A stretch of DNA of 64,000 nucleotides, from contig NZ_JABTCG010000001.1 in NCBI RefSeq assembly GCF_014610845.1, forward strand, positions 1 to 64,000, in the 5' to 3' direction. This document shows positions 25,737-34,421 of the stretch, in pieces (position 1 is the stretch's first letter; each line of letters starts with the position of its first letter). The position numbers and the translations under genes were made by a program. The notes beneath the pieces are model-generated. The model worked only from the letters and a program-made list of their open reading frames with translations, ran no database searches and had not been told where the DNA came from. This DNA comes from Maribacter arenosus (GTDB lineage Bacteria; Bacteroidota; Bacteroidia; Flavobacteriales; Flavobacteriaceae).

Positions 25737-26537
25737 TTACTTTTTTATCTTAAAAGAACCGGTTTTGGCATCGAAGGTTACAGCATCGGTAGGGAAAAGA
25801 CGTTCAAAGGATTGTTTCCGGATCAATTCACAAGGTTCACCAAATTCATGACTTTCAGGATACATTATCAATATTTTATCGCAGAGTTGAATGGCCATTT
25901 CAATCTCATGGCTGGTAAACAGTATAGTTTTATGGGTTTCGTGGGCAATTTGCTTCAATAGTTTCAAAATTTGAACTTTATGATGCAGGTCTAAATGAGA
26001 AGTAGGTTCGTCTAACAAGATTATTGAAGTGTCTTGAGCCAATGCCCTAGCGATCATTACCCGCTGCAATTGCCCATCACTGAGTTCGTAACACTTTTTG
26101 TTTTTTAATCCCTCCAAATCGACCATAGCAATTGCCTCTTGTACCTTGTTTTTGTCCGTTGTGGATAGTCTACCGATCCAATTAGTATACGGCTGTCTGC
26201 CTAATGCAATAAGTTCCAATACGGTTAGGTTCTTTGATGCCAGGGGTTCTGTCAAAACAAGACTTATGGTCGACGCCAAATCAATTGGGGTATAGTTTTT
26301 TAAATCCTTTCCATCAATATGTATTGAACCTGATAATTTCGACTGCACGCTTCCTAGAGTTCTGAGTAAAGTAGATTTGCCTATACCATTCACTCCCACA
26401 ATCGCGGCCAATTCTCCTTGATAGAGTTGAAAATTCAAATCCGTAGCAATGATCGTTCGATCGTTTTTCGAACGATACCCAATGTTCAGATCATGGACCT
26501 CCAAAGCTTTATGTTCCAATACTTTCTTTGTAATCAC
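25737..26537 (-). CDS. btuD: cobalamin ABC importer, ATP-binding protein (BtuD-like)
   Basis: A 266-residue importer ATPase of the FecE/BtuD family: Walker A GVNGIGKST near residue 49, signature LSDGQLQRVMIARAL near 150, Walker B IILLDEPTSHLD near 170 and switch histidine in ILFTSHE. It is the last of three tightly linked genes (binding protein, permease, ATPase; gaps 0 and 3 bases). The locus is divergent from a cobalamin riboswitch and a BtuB-like receptor, which makes vitamin B12 the probable substrate. By sequence alone an iron-siderophore importer is equally likely. Confidence 0.82.
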   Translation of the reverse strand: MITKKVLEHKALEVHDLNIGYRSKNDRTIIATDLNFQLYQGELAAIVGVNGIGKSTLLRTLGSVQSKLSGSIHIDGKDLKNYTPIDLASTISLVLTEPLASKNLTVLELIALGRQPYTNWIGRLSTTDKNKVQEAIAMVDLEGLKNKKCYELSDGQLQRVMIARALAQDTSIILLDEPTSHLDLHHKVQILKLLKQIAHETHKTILFTSHEIEMAIQLCDKILIMYPESHEFGEPCELIRKQSFERLFPTDAVTFDAKTGSFKIKK

Positions 26538-26540
26538 GTT

Positions 26541-27572
26541 TTAAAAAATCATTTTCTTTTTCCTCACTAATAACCAAATGACCACAGGTGCCCCAACAAT
26601 CGAGGTTATGGCGTTAATAGGTAATACATTGGCCGAGGTAGGCAATTGTGCTATGGTATCGCATACCAACATTAAAATTGCCCCGTACACCAATACGGCG
26701 GGGACCAAAACCTTATGGTCGGTGGTATTGAATATTTGTCTCGTTAAATGGGGTACGGCAAGGCCAATGAATGCGATTGGACCTGCAAAGGCTGTTATAC
26801 CCCCTGCCAATAAACCGGTCGCTATAATGATCATATAGCGGGACCGTTTCATATTAACCCCTAAACTTTTGGCATAGTTCTCCCCTAAAAGTAAGGCATT
26901 TAACGATTTTATCGAAAACACACTCAGGAATACGCCGATTAGAATGATTGCCAATAATAGCAGGAGCTGAGGCCAGGAAAGATTGCCTACACTGCCAAAA
27001 GACCAATAAATATACTGCTGCAATTTTTCGGCATCTGTGAAATAGGATAGCACACTGACCAGGGCAGCAGTTATACTTCCAAACATAAGGCCGATGATCA
27101 GCAAGGCCATAGTGTCCTTAATGCGATATGAAACAATCACCACGACCAAAAGCACTAAAAAACTACCGATACTTGCCGCCACGGCCATGGAAATGTCATT
27201 AATTAGACTATATGAGAATAGACTTGAAAATAAGGTAGAACCCATAATCAACAAGGCCGCCCCTAAACTTGCCCCTGAGCTGATACCCAAAACAAATGGA
27301 CCGGCCAAAGGGTTCCTAAAAAGGGTTTGCATTAAAAGTCCGCTTAACGCAAGGCCACTACCTATAAGGATGGCGGAGAATGCTTTGGGTATACGATAGT
27401 TCCAAACGATATATCTCCACGAATCATTGGCCAATTCGCCTCCTAAAACAGCCTTTAAGGTAGCTTTAAAAGGAATGGTCACAGACCCTAGGCTAATGTT
27501 CAGGATAAAGCAAAGTAGCAAGACCAGAATCAATAATAACAACGGAATCCTATATGTAGTGGTACGTTCCAA
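26541..27572 (-). CDS. btuC: cobalamin ABC importer, FecCD-family permease (BtuC-like)
   Basis: A 343-residue FecCD/BtuC-type permease with about ten membrane helices. Family motifs include WNYRIPKAFSAILIGSGLALSGLLMQTLFRNPLAGPFVLGISSGASLGA near residue 55 (quoted only in part here as NPLAGPFVLGISSGASLGA), and FAGPIAFIGLAVPHLTRQ near 263. It forms the membrane channel with two copies of the ATPase. Its start directly abuts the stop of the binding-protein gene. Substrate assignment to cobalamin comes from the neighbouring riboswitch and BtuB homologue. Confidence 0.82.
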   Translation of the reverse strand: MERTTTYRIPLLLLILVLLLCFILNISLGSVTIPFKATLKAVLGGELANDSWRYIVWNYRIPKAFSAILIGSGLALSGLLMQTLFRNPLAGPFVLGISSGASLGAALLIMGSTLFSSLFSYSLINDISMAVAASIGSFLVLLVVVIVSYRIKDTMALLIIGLMFGSITAALVSVLSYFTDAEKLQQYIYWSFGSVGNLSWPQLLLLLAIILIGVFLSVFSIKSLNALLLGENYAKSLGVNMKRSRYMIIIATGLLAGGITAFAGPIAFIGLAVPHLTRQIFNTTDHKVLVPAVLVYGAILMLVCDTIAQLPTSANVLPINAITSIVGAPVVIWLLVRKKKMIF

Positions 27573-28718
27573 TTAGTTTAATGGCTTATAGAAAAATAGT
27601 TCATGTTCTGGCAATACCTCGGGGTGGAATATATGTATCAGATCTTTTAACACCAAATCGGGTCGATTAGGAGCGAGCTCATAAAACAACAGTCCTCCTG
27701 TATCCCCTTTTGTTTTTGCAAATGTATAGATGTTCTTATTCTGGAAAGCTTTAAAACTTAGGTAATGTCTATTGGCATCTTTCAATTCCTGATAAGAGGT
27801 GAATTGTGAAGGGGATATCCAATAATCGGTGTCTACACCTGTGGCCAAAACACTTTCAATGCTTAAATTGAGACTTCCGGTTTGATCACTTTGAGACCAG
27901 GGATAATAGGCATTGGCATCTTCTAAAAACTTGGCGGCCCAGCTGTTTCCACCTGGCAGATACCAAACATCCTTGTATAAGGCGCCACATAATACCGAGG
28001 GTTTGACTTTTGATCTTTTCGCTAATGATTTGGCTTGATTATAGGAAGCTGCGATTGTTTTGAAAATACTGTCTGCTTCCTGTTCTTTTTGAAAAAAGGG
28101 TCCAAAAAACTTGATCCATTCAGCCTTACCCAAGGGAGTTTCCTCGGTCCAATCCCCATTATAAACCACCGGAATATTTGAACGCTGCACCGTTTCATAG
28201 GCCTTATTCTGATTGCTGATACTGAAACCGATAACAACCTCAGGGTTTAATTCAATGACCATTTCGGTGTTGATCGATTCATTGTTTCCCAAATCCTTGA
28301 TTAGACCTTGGTCTATGCGTTGTCTCGCCATTTTCGAGGAGACATATTGGGTGTCCGGAAAACCTTTTAAAGCATCGATGACACCCAAAGATTCCAGTGA
28401 TGGAATGTGGGTGGTCGAAGTGGCGACAATTTGGGTGACGGGTACCCCGATTATAGCATCGAATTCCTCCTTGTCCAGAGTCATCGATCCCAATTTAGAC
28501 TTTGGAACCAAAGCATATTTAAATGTACTCTCGGCGCCGGGCCAAGGGGATAAAATGTTGATGATGGTAACACCGGAACCCAATTTCTCAATGCTGAAAC
28601 CCTTTGCATAGTTAATTGCTGTAATCGAAGGTGTAAGGGAAATAGGCAAGGTTTCTTTTTTACGCTCCTTGCAGCCCAAAAAACAAAAGAAAAAAGAAAA
28701 AATAATGATAATTCGCAT
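27573..28718 (-). CDS. btuF: cobalamin ABC importer, substrate-binding lipoprotein (BtuF-like)
   Basis: A 381-residue periplasmic-binding protein with a lipoprotein signal (FLGC, Cys16). The mature part has the TroA/BtuF two-lobe pattern: a first lobe with FDAIIGVPVTQIVATSTTHIPSLESLG, the long linking helix, then ELNPEVVIGFSISNQ and later VLCGALYKDVWYLPGGNSW. It would deliver the ligand to the permease at the inner membrane. It heads the btuFCD-like operon. The upstream interval up to 28800 has no recognisable B12 box, so this arm appears not to be under its own riboswitch. Confidence 0.82.
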   Translation of the reverse strand: MRIIIIFSFFFCFLGCKERKKETLPISLTPSITAINYAKGFSIEKLGSGVTIINILSPWPGAESTFKYALVPKSKLGSMTLDKEEFDAIIGVPVTQIVATSTTHIPSLESLGVIDALKGFPDTQYVSSKMARQRIDQGLIKDLGNNESINTEMVIELNPEVVIGFSISNQNKAYETVQRSNIPVVYNGDWTEETPLGKAEWIKFFGPFFQKEQEADSIFKTIAASYNQAKSLAKRSKVKPSVLCGALYKDVWYLPGGNSWAAKFLEDANAYYPWSQSDQTGSLNLSIESVLATGVDTDYWISPSQFTSYQELKDANRHYLSFKAFQNKNIYTFAKTKGDTGGLLFYELAPNRPDLVLKDLIHIFHPEVLPEHELFFYKPLN

Positions 28719-28803
28719 TGTAGCTTGAATTCGGATTTTTAATGGTCCAGTGGAAAATCACCGCAAGGTAACAAATGTCACAATTTTAGATTGGATTGTA
28801 CCT

Positions 28804-28811
28804 TACTTTTG
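28804..28811 (+). promoter_or_regulatory. candidate -7 promoter box before the small ORF and riboswitch
   Basis: TACTTTTG fits TAnnTTTG and lies 15 bases before the ATG of the 38-codon ORF. No TTTG is found at the right distance upstream. A second -7-like box, TAGCTTTG, occurs at 28954-28961 directly before the riboswitch. Confidence 0.35.
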
Positions 28812-28825
28812 TCAAAAATTAAAGC

Positions 28826-28942
28826 ATGCGAGATAGTTCAAATACCACCATTTATATAATCGCAGGAATCATAATACTTCACTTTATCGTTGGCTTCATA
28901 TGGTTGGCCATAAAACTTAGCAAAAAAAAGAAGGATAAATAA
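28826..28942 (+). CDS. 38-residue single-span membrane peptide
   Basis: A short frame encodes MRDSSNTTIYIIAGI..., with one hydrophobic span (about residues 9-30) and a lysine-rich end (KLSKKKKDK). The start is 15 bases from a -7-like promoter box, and the stop is about 30 bases before the cobalamin riboswitch. The membrane-plus-basic-tail composition is not random-looking. It may be a small subunit of the B12 uptake system, but no homologue is recognised. Confidence 0.5.
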   Translation: MRDSSNTTIYIIAGIIILHFIVGFIWLAIKLSKKKKDK

Positions 28943-28969
28943 GGAATTAGGTTTAGCTTTGTGCTGAAT

Positions 28970-29172
28970 TTGGTTTTGTCACTTTCACGGTGACTAAATT
29001 AAAAGGGAATCCAGTGAGAATCTGGGACTGTTCCCGCAACTGTAAGTTTATGCCAAACTTGTTTTGGCACCTCTTTTAAAAGGAGGATGTTATTTTCTTC
29101 AAAGTCACTGTCCGGCGTTATGTGGATGGGAAGGCAAGATAACCTTAAACAAGTCAGGAGACCTGCCAAGTT
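28970..29172 (+). ncRNA. cobalamin riboswitch
   Basis: The segment has the conserved adenosylcobalamin riboswitch core: AAAAGGGAATCCAGTGAGAA at 29001-29020, then GGGACTG and CCCGCAACTGTAAG at about 29023-29046, and the B12 box GTCAGGAGACCTGCC at about 29153-29167. An extended P6-like arm lies between. It sits about 50 bases upstream of a btuB-like gene and should lower its expression when cobalamin is present, probably at the translation start, since no terminator hairpin follows. Confidence 0.95.
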
Positions 29173-29219
29173 CTAAAACAGAATTTCGATTGACTTTCGG
29201 GTAAAAAGTCATTGGTGTG

Positions 29220-31058
29220 ATGAAAACTTCGCTACTTTCTTTACTTGTATTTTATGGTGTTCATAGCGCTATGGCCCAACAGGACCCTATTATAGAATTA
29301 AAAGAAGTCATTGTTTCGGACAGTAGACTTGAGCGGTTCTCAAACGGGGTTAAGGTCGATACCCTGAAGGATTCCGTATTGCAGCGAACAGATGGGTCTT
29401 TAACAAAAACACTACTTTTCAATTCCAACATTTATTTTAAGGAAAATGGGTACGGCATGGTTTCCTCACCCTCGTTTAGGGGGACTGGAGCCTCACAAAC
29501 CGCCGTAATTTGGAATGGGATCAATGTGAATTCCCAATTGAATGGTCAAGTTGATTTTAATACGATTCTACCTCAGAGTGTCGATAAGATAAGCGTACGC
29601 AGTGGTGGGGGTAGTACCCAGTATGGTACTGGTGCCGTCGGGGGCAGTATTCATTTGGAAAACACCCTAGACTTTAATAGTGAATGGAAGAATAGACTAC
29701 AATTGGGTTACGGAAGTTTTTCAACACGGAACCTTACCTATAAAACGAAAGTGGGTACCGAAAAGACGGCTTTGGGTCTTGGTATAGGACATATAGCCTC
29801 GGATAATGATTACAAATATCTGGGGACCTCAAATAAAAATGAAAACGGCTCATTTTCAAATTCCAGTTTTGATATGAATTTTGGGGTATTGTTGTCTTCA
29901 TCACATTTACTAAAATTGTACCATACCACTTTTTTAGGGGACCGTGATTTATCAGGTACTTTGACAGCGCCTTCAAATAGCAATTATCAGGATATTAACT
30001 CCAGATCACTCTTCGAATGGGTAAATTTTAAAAACAATAAGGTTCAGCGAGTTAAGGCAGCCTACTTATATGAACGCTATAAATTTTTTCAGAACAAGGA
30101 TAGTGACCAATTTACTTATGGTAAAGCGGAAAGTTTTATTGTGAACTATGACCTTAAATACGAATTTAAAAATGCGGCTATTAATGGTATTTTGGATTTT
30201 AATACCATTAAAGGACAAGGTACTTCGATACAGCAAGCTAATCGGAATCTATTTGCCACCACCATACTATTTACCCATAATCCTGCCAAAAGTTTAAATT
30301 ATGGCATTAACCTACGAAAAGATTGGGTCAATGATTATGTGAGTCCTTTTGTTTTTGCGATAGATGGCAAATATGACGTCTCAAGTACCTATGCCATAAC
30401 CATCAATACTTCGAAGAATTTCAGGATCCCTACGTTCAATGACCTGTATTGGGAAGGTAGTGCCTCGGGCAATTCCGATTTAAAACCAGAAACATCGGTA
30501 CAAGGTGAATTAGGGCAGATATATGCTAAAAAAGGGTTTAGCACACAATTACATCTTTTTTACATTTCTTCGAAAGATTTAATACAGTGGCTACCTGATA
30601 ATTCAGGGATTTGGTCACCGGTTAATGTACAGTCCGTTTATCAGTATGGGTTAGAGTCGAGAATTGCCTTGAAACATAAATTTGATAACGATAACAACAT
30701 TGAGTCCCAAATAAGTTATGCCTTTACGCGGGCCATTGAAAAGGAAAGTTCAAAACAGTTGATTTATGTGCCCAAGCATAAGGTTACGCATAGTTTGGCT
30801 TACCATTATCGGAAATGGGGAGTCGTATGGCAGTCATTATTCAATGGCAAAGTTTACACCACATCAGACAATCTACAGGAACTTGAAGGTTATTTTTTGG
30901 CGAATTGTCTTTTGGAATATGATATGGCCAAGATATTGGGTTCCAGTCTCAAAACGACAATTCGCATAAATAATCTTTTCAATACAAATTATCAAAATGT
31001 GGCATTTAGACCTATGCCCAATAGAAACATTCAATTACAACTAAACTTTAAATTTTAA
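29220..31058 (+). CDS. btuB: TonB-dependent vitamin B12 receptor (BtuB-like)
   Basis: A 612-residue outer-membrane receptor starting at the ATG at 29220 (a GTG one codon upstream is possible). It has a signal peptide (residues 1-19, SAMAQ), a TonB-box-like segment (LKEVIVSDSRL) and a plug domain to about 150, with SPSFRGTGASQTAVIWNGI and VDKISVRSGGGSTQYGTGAVGGSI. A beta-barrel ends in LQLNFKF with a terminal aromatic residue. The short length fits BtuB rather than large SusC-type receptors. The riboswitch directly upstream makes cobalamin the substrate with good confidence. A surface lipoprotein gene follows two bases after its stop. Confidence 0.92.
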   Translation: MKTSLLSLLVFYGVHSAMAQQDPIIELKEVIVSDSRLERFSNGVKVDTLKDSVLQRTDGSLTKTLLFNSNIYFKENGYGMVSSPSFRGTGASQTAVIWNGINVNSQLNGQVDFNTILPQSVDKISVRSGGGSTQYGTGAVGGSIHLENTLDFNSEWKNRLQLGYGSFSTRNLTYKTKVGTEKTALGLGIGHIASDNDYKYLGTSNKNENGSFSNSSFDMNFGVLLSSSHLLKLYHTTFLGDRDLSGTLTAPSNSNYQDINSRSLFEWVNFKNNKVQRVKAAYLYERYKFFQNKDSDQFTYGKAESFIVNYDLKYEFKNAAINGILDFNTIKGQGTSIQQANRNLFATTILFTHNPAKSLNYGINLRKDWVNDYVSPFVFAIDGKYDVSSTYAITINTSKNFRIPTFNDLYWEGSASGNSDLKPETSVQGELGQIYAKKGFSTQLHLFYISSKDLIQWLPDNSGIWSPVNVQSVYQYGLESRIALKHKFDNDNNIESQISYAFTRAIEKESSKQLIYVPKHKVTHSLAYHYRKWGVVWQSLFNGKVYTTSDNLQELEGYFLANCLLEYDMAKILGSSLKTTIRINNLFNTNYQNVAFRPMPNRNIQLQLNFKF

Positions 31059-31060
31059 AA

Positions 31061-32116
31061 ATGAAAATCAAAAATGTAGTACTTGCCTTGGCTTTGGGAT
31101 TCCTATTTACGGCCTGTAATAAAGAAGATGATGATGCCATGGCACCAATGGGTACCTATGATAATGGCATTTTGGTATCTAATGAAGGCCCATTTAGTAA
31201 TGGGACGGGAACCGTTTCTTTTATTTCGGAAGATTTGACGACTATAGAGAATTCAATATTCAATGCGGTGAATAACGCCGATTTGGGTAATGTGGTGCAA
31301 TCCATGGGTTTTACAGACGAATATGCCTATATCGTAGCAAATGTTTCCAATACCTTGACGATTGTAGATAGATATTCTTTTGAAAGTCAGGCAATAATTT
31401 CCCAGGGGTTAAATAATCCGAGATACTTTTTATACGCCAATGGAAAGGGGTATGTGACCAATTGGGGTGATCCAAATGACGTAACAGATGACTTTGTCGC
31501 TATTATAAACTTGGAAACGAATAGTGTCTCCGGTACGATACCAGTTGATTTTGGCCCCGAAAAAATAATAGTCCATGATAACAACATTTATGTTGCACAT
31601 CAAGGAGGCTATGGGCAGAACAATAGTATCTCTGTTATCGATTCGCAAACTAATGAGGTCGTAACTACAATTTTGGTCGCGGATGTTCCCAATTCCATGC
31701 AAGTTGATTCAAACGGTAATTTGTGGGTGTTATGTGGCGGTAAGCCATCTTATACACAGGATGAAACGGCTGGCGCCTTGTTGAAAATCAATACGGGTTC
31801 GAACATCGTGGAGAAAACCTTAGCGTTCGATACAACAGAACACCCAAACTTCTTGGAATTGGATGGCTCCAAATTGTATTATTTTCTTAACGGTGGCATC
31901 TATTCCTTGGATACGTCAGACACGGGTCTACCTTCACAATCAGACATGCAAGACCTTAATTTTTACACCATGGTTGTAGATGATGGGAAATTATATGGCA
32001 CTGATGCCAAGGATTTTGCCAGTAATGGGTCATTGATTATTTATGATTTAGATTCCAAGGAACAGTTGGGAACTTTTAATGTGGGGATAATTCCAGGAGG
32101 CATTTACTTTAATTAG
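31061..32116 (+). CDS. surface lipoprotein beta-propeller, BtuG-like
   Basis: A 351-residue lipoprotein (lipobox FTAC, Cys19) followed by acidic NKEDDDAM, typical of surface export in Bacteroidota. The mature part has YncE/DUF5074-like repeats: EYAYIVANVSNTLTIVDRYS, GKGYVTNWGDPND, NNIYVAHQGGYGQNNSISVID and NLWVLCGGKPSYTQDE, each resembling one propeller blade. In Bacteroides, BtuG is a surface propeller that captures B12 and passes it to BtuB. The gene is two bases downstream of btuB and under the same riboswitch, which strongly supports that role here. Confidence 0.8.
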   Translation: MKIKNVVLALALGFLFTACNKEDDDAMAPMGTYDNGILVSNEGPFSNGTGTVSFISEDLTTIENSIFNAVNNADLGNVVQSMGFTDEYAYIVANVSNTLTIVDRYSFESQAIISQGLNNPRYFLYANGKGYVTNWGDPNDVTDDFVAIINLETNSVSGTIPVDFGPEKIIVHDNNIYVAHQGGYGQNNSISVIDSQTNEVVTTILVADVPNSMQVDSNGNLWVLCGGKPSYTQDETAGALLKINTGSNIVEKTLAFDTTEHPNFLELDGSKLYYFLNGGIYSLDTSDTGLPSQSDMQDLNFYTMVVDDGKLYGTDAKDFASNGSLIIYDLDSKEQLGTFNVGIIPGGIYFN

Positions 32117-32140
32117 GAATTAGGCCCGTATGATAATATC

Positions 32141-32174
32141 AAAAAAGCCCTGACATCATCGTCAAGGCTTTTTG
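32141..32174. terminator. bidirectional terminator
   Basis: AAAAAAGCCCTGAC and GTCAAGGCTTTTT pair with one mismatch around a six-base loop, between the convergent BtuG-like and S41 protease genes. T-runs are present on both strands. Confidence 0.85.
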
Positions 32175-32194
32175 TATTAAATATGGAAGACTTT

Positions 32195-33676
32195 TTATTG
32201 TATGTTGATATCCAATTTCTTGTCCAACACCATATTGTCTTTGAGTATGGTGAACATTTTTGAGTTCGTCATTTCTAATAGGGGCATTTTAACCTCAAAA
32301 CCTCGTTTTCCGGTTACTCCCGTAATTTCCTGAATGGCCCTCGCCAATAAGGGTTCATTAAGGTCTCCCCAAGAACCTAGATTTTCAAGATCTTCCTCAA
32401 GCATTATATCCGGTACCAAACCGGTAGTATAGTCTGAAAAACCATCGGCATTCTCATTTCGACCTACCAAGGGCTGAATCGCCCATTGGTTATCGGGATT
32501 GATTTGGTTTTCCCGCTCTGGATTATAGACATAACTGCCTTCAAAATCATCGACCATGGTCAATGAAAATTCATTCTTGCCCCTCGTGGTCTCCCCAATA
32601 TGTACAACATCGACATAGGGCGCGAGCCCATTTAAAACCAATTCACTGGCCGACGCGGATGCATTGGTAGCAATAATATAAACTTTAGAAAGGTTGAGTG
32701 TGTTAATATCAGAACCATCATTGGTTTTATCGGCAAAATAATCTGTTAACTGTGAATCGCTCAATTCGCTTTGTATCTTACTATTCCAGCGTTGTCTCAG
32801 GAACAATTCATCGGTATGGGTACCATAGATCATACTGGCCAATAAGCGGGCCGAATTTACCGATCCTCCGGGATTATAACGAAGATCTAAGATTAAATTG
32901 GTTACTCCGGACGATTTAAAATCCCCGAACACATTGTTAAGCTCTTCATCAAACTCGTTGGTAAAGCCATTATAGACCAAATACCCAATCTTCTCCCCTC
33001 CAATTTCAAAGGTTTCTGACAGAAATACCGGATTTTCAACAAGACCCTCCATTTTGGTCAACGTCACCTCCTTATCATTAGGAGTTACTTGGTTATCCGC
33101 AATATCGGCCATGTTCAGCGTATAGGTATCATTATCGCCAAATAAGAGGTCAATATAATTACTAACGTTTAAGGTTTGCCCGTCTACGCCGGTAAAGAGT
33201 TCTCCCCTGGCAATATCTTTTGTAGAAGCATCCGAATTTGGAATAATATAACGGACGTATCCAAAGACATCATCGCTATCACTGAATTTAACCAACCCAT
33301 ATTCAAGTCCGTTACTCTTGGAGATTCCAGCAAATGCCTGGGTCAGTTCCTTATAGTCATCTGAATAAAAACTGAAGCGATCTTCACTGAAAAGAAGCTG
33401 GTCGTCAAAAAATACCCCAGGATCGCTCTCGGAAGCTAAAAATGCCGTATAGGCTTCGACACCTTCAACAGTGTCAGGGAATTTTGTATCCGATAAGTTA
33501 GGTACATCGGCCTGCCAATAATACCAGAAATTCATCGCTTTCCACATAAAGTCCTGCACCATTACCTCTTCCGAATCAGGAGTTAATCCCTTGTCAGGAG
33601 TAAGGTCATCATCACTTTTTTTACAGGCGTTTAGGAATACTCCTAGCGAAAGGAATATCAATAGATACTTTTTCAT
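32195..33676 (-). CDS. S41 family peptidase, lipoprotein
   Basis: I start the gene at 33676 (MKKYLLIFLSLGVFLNACKKS), because the longer frame would add 13 residues in front of a good lipoprotein signal. Cys18 is followed by KKSDDD, an acidic surface-export pattern. The 493-residue product has a PDZ-like region and a tail-specific protease domain: NLILDLRYNPGGSVNSARLLASMI, the serine in TNASASASELVLNGL and the lysine in GETTRGKNEFSL form the Ser-Lys dyad. It would cleave exported or damaged proteins at the outer membrane. It is divergent from the second ECF sigma operon. Confidence 0.9.
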   Translation of the reverse strand: MKKYLLIFLSLGVFLNACKKSDDDLTPDKGLTPDSEEVMVQDFMWKAMNFWYYWQADVPNLSDTKFPDTVEGVEAYTAFLASESDPGVFFDDQLLFSEDRFSFYSDDYKELTQAFAGISKSNGLEYGLVKFSDSDDVFGYVRYIIPNSDASTKDIARGELFTGVDGQTLNVSNYIDLLFGDNDTYTLNMADIADNQVTPNDKEVTLTKMEGLVENPVFLSETFEIGGEKIGYLVYNGFTNEFDEELNNVFGDFKSSGVTNLILDLRYNPGGSVNSARLLASMIYGTHTDELFLRQRWNSKIQSELSDSQLTDYFADKTNDGSDINTLNLSKVYIIATNASASASELVLNGLAPYVDVVHIGETTRGKNEFSLTMVDDFEGSYVYNPERENQINPDNQWAIQPLVGRNENADGFSDYTTGLVPDIMLEEDLENLGSWGDLNEPLLARAIQEITGVTGKRGFEVKMPLLEMTNSKMFTILKDNMVLDKKLDINIQ

Positions 33677-33836
33677 AAATTTTCTTTTTTTGCAATCTGT
33701 AGTGAAGGACCGCAATTACCATTCCAGAAATTGAAACATGACACGGGGGACTTACCTACCTTTGAATAAACTATATACGCAACTTTTTTTTATTTGGATG
33801 CCTAATTTAAAGACAATAACAGGAAATAAAAATTAA

Positions 33837-33864
33837 TTGTAACAAAATTCGTTATACATCGTCT
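33837..33864 (+). promoter_or_regulatory. candidate ECF-type promoter of the DUF4252 operon
   Basis: TTGTAAC ends at 33843 and CGTC lies at 33860-33863, separated by 16 bases, matching the GTAAC/CGTC pattern of ECF promoters. It lies about 50 bases before the sigma start, which suggests autoregulation. Confidence 0.5.
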
Positions 33865-33911
33865 TCCTTTTGTAGACCTGATAAAGCAAAACGAACAACT
33901 AATCAGAAGAA

Positions 33912-34421
33912 GTGAAACAGTCAGAATTTCTAAATGTGGTTATGCCCTTTAAGGATAAGCTATATAGATTGGCAAAACGTTTGTTGGTCTCTAAGGAAGA
34001 AGCTGAAGACGCGACGCAGGAAATATTGATGAAGTTGTGGTCCAAAAATGAAAATATTGGTAACTATAACAACGTTGAAGCTTTTGCCATGACAATGACA
34101 AAGAACTTTTGTTTGGATCGGTTGAAGTCAAAACAAGCTGGTAATCTAAAGTTAGTACATAGCAACTACGGCGATGATTCAACTTCATTACAAAAGCAGG
34201 TAGAAGTCAGGGACAGTATGGGCTGGGTAGAGAAAATTATGGAGGAGTTGCCCGAACAACAAAAAATGGTATTGCAATTACGCGATATAGAAGAATACGA
34301 TTTTGATGAAATCGGCGAATTATTGGATATGAAACCAACAGCCATACGGGTTGCTTTATCAAGAGCACGTAAAACGGTACGGAAAAAATTAATGCAAAAA
34401 CATAGTTATGGAATCGGATAG
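33912..34421 (+). CDS. RNA polymerase sigma factor, ECF subfamily
   Basis: A 169-residue ECF sigma factor. Region 2 includes LLVSKEEAEDATQEILMKLW near residue 24 and NNVEAFAMTMTKNFCLDRLKSK. Region 4 includes LPEQQKMVLQLRDIEEYDFDEIGELLDM and the recognition helix near ALSRARKTVRKKL. The linker between them carries QKQVEVRDSMGWVEKIM. The start codon reads GTG or is an ATG-poor alternative, encoded as M at 33912. It leads a five-gene operon, and its 3' end overlaps the next gene by 14 bases, the usual arrangement for a sigma factor with its membrane regulator. Confidence 0.92.
   Translation: MKQSEFLNVVMPFKDKLYRLAKRLLVSKEEAEDATQEILMKLWSKNENIGNYNNVEAFAMTMTKNFCLDRLKSKQAGNLKLVHSNYGDDSTSLQKQVEVRDSMGWVEKIMEELPEQQKMVLQLRDIEEYDFDEIGELLDMKPTAIRVALSRARKTVRKKLMQKHSYGIG

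Noticed and set aside
33677-33715. Longer start for the S41 protease
   Set aside because: It would place 13 charged residues before a good lipoprotein signal peptide.
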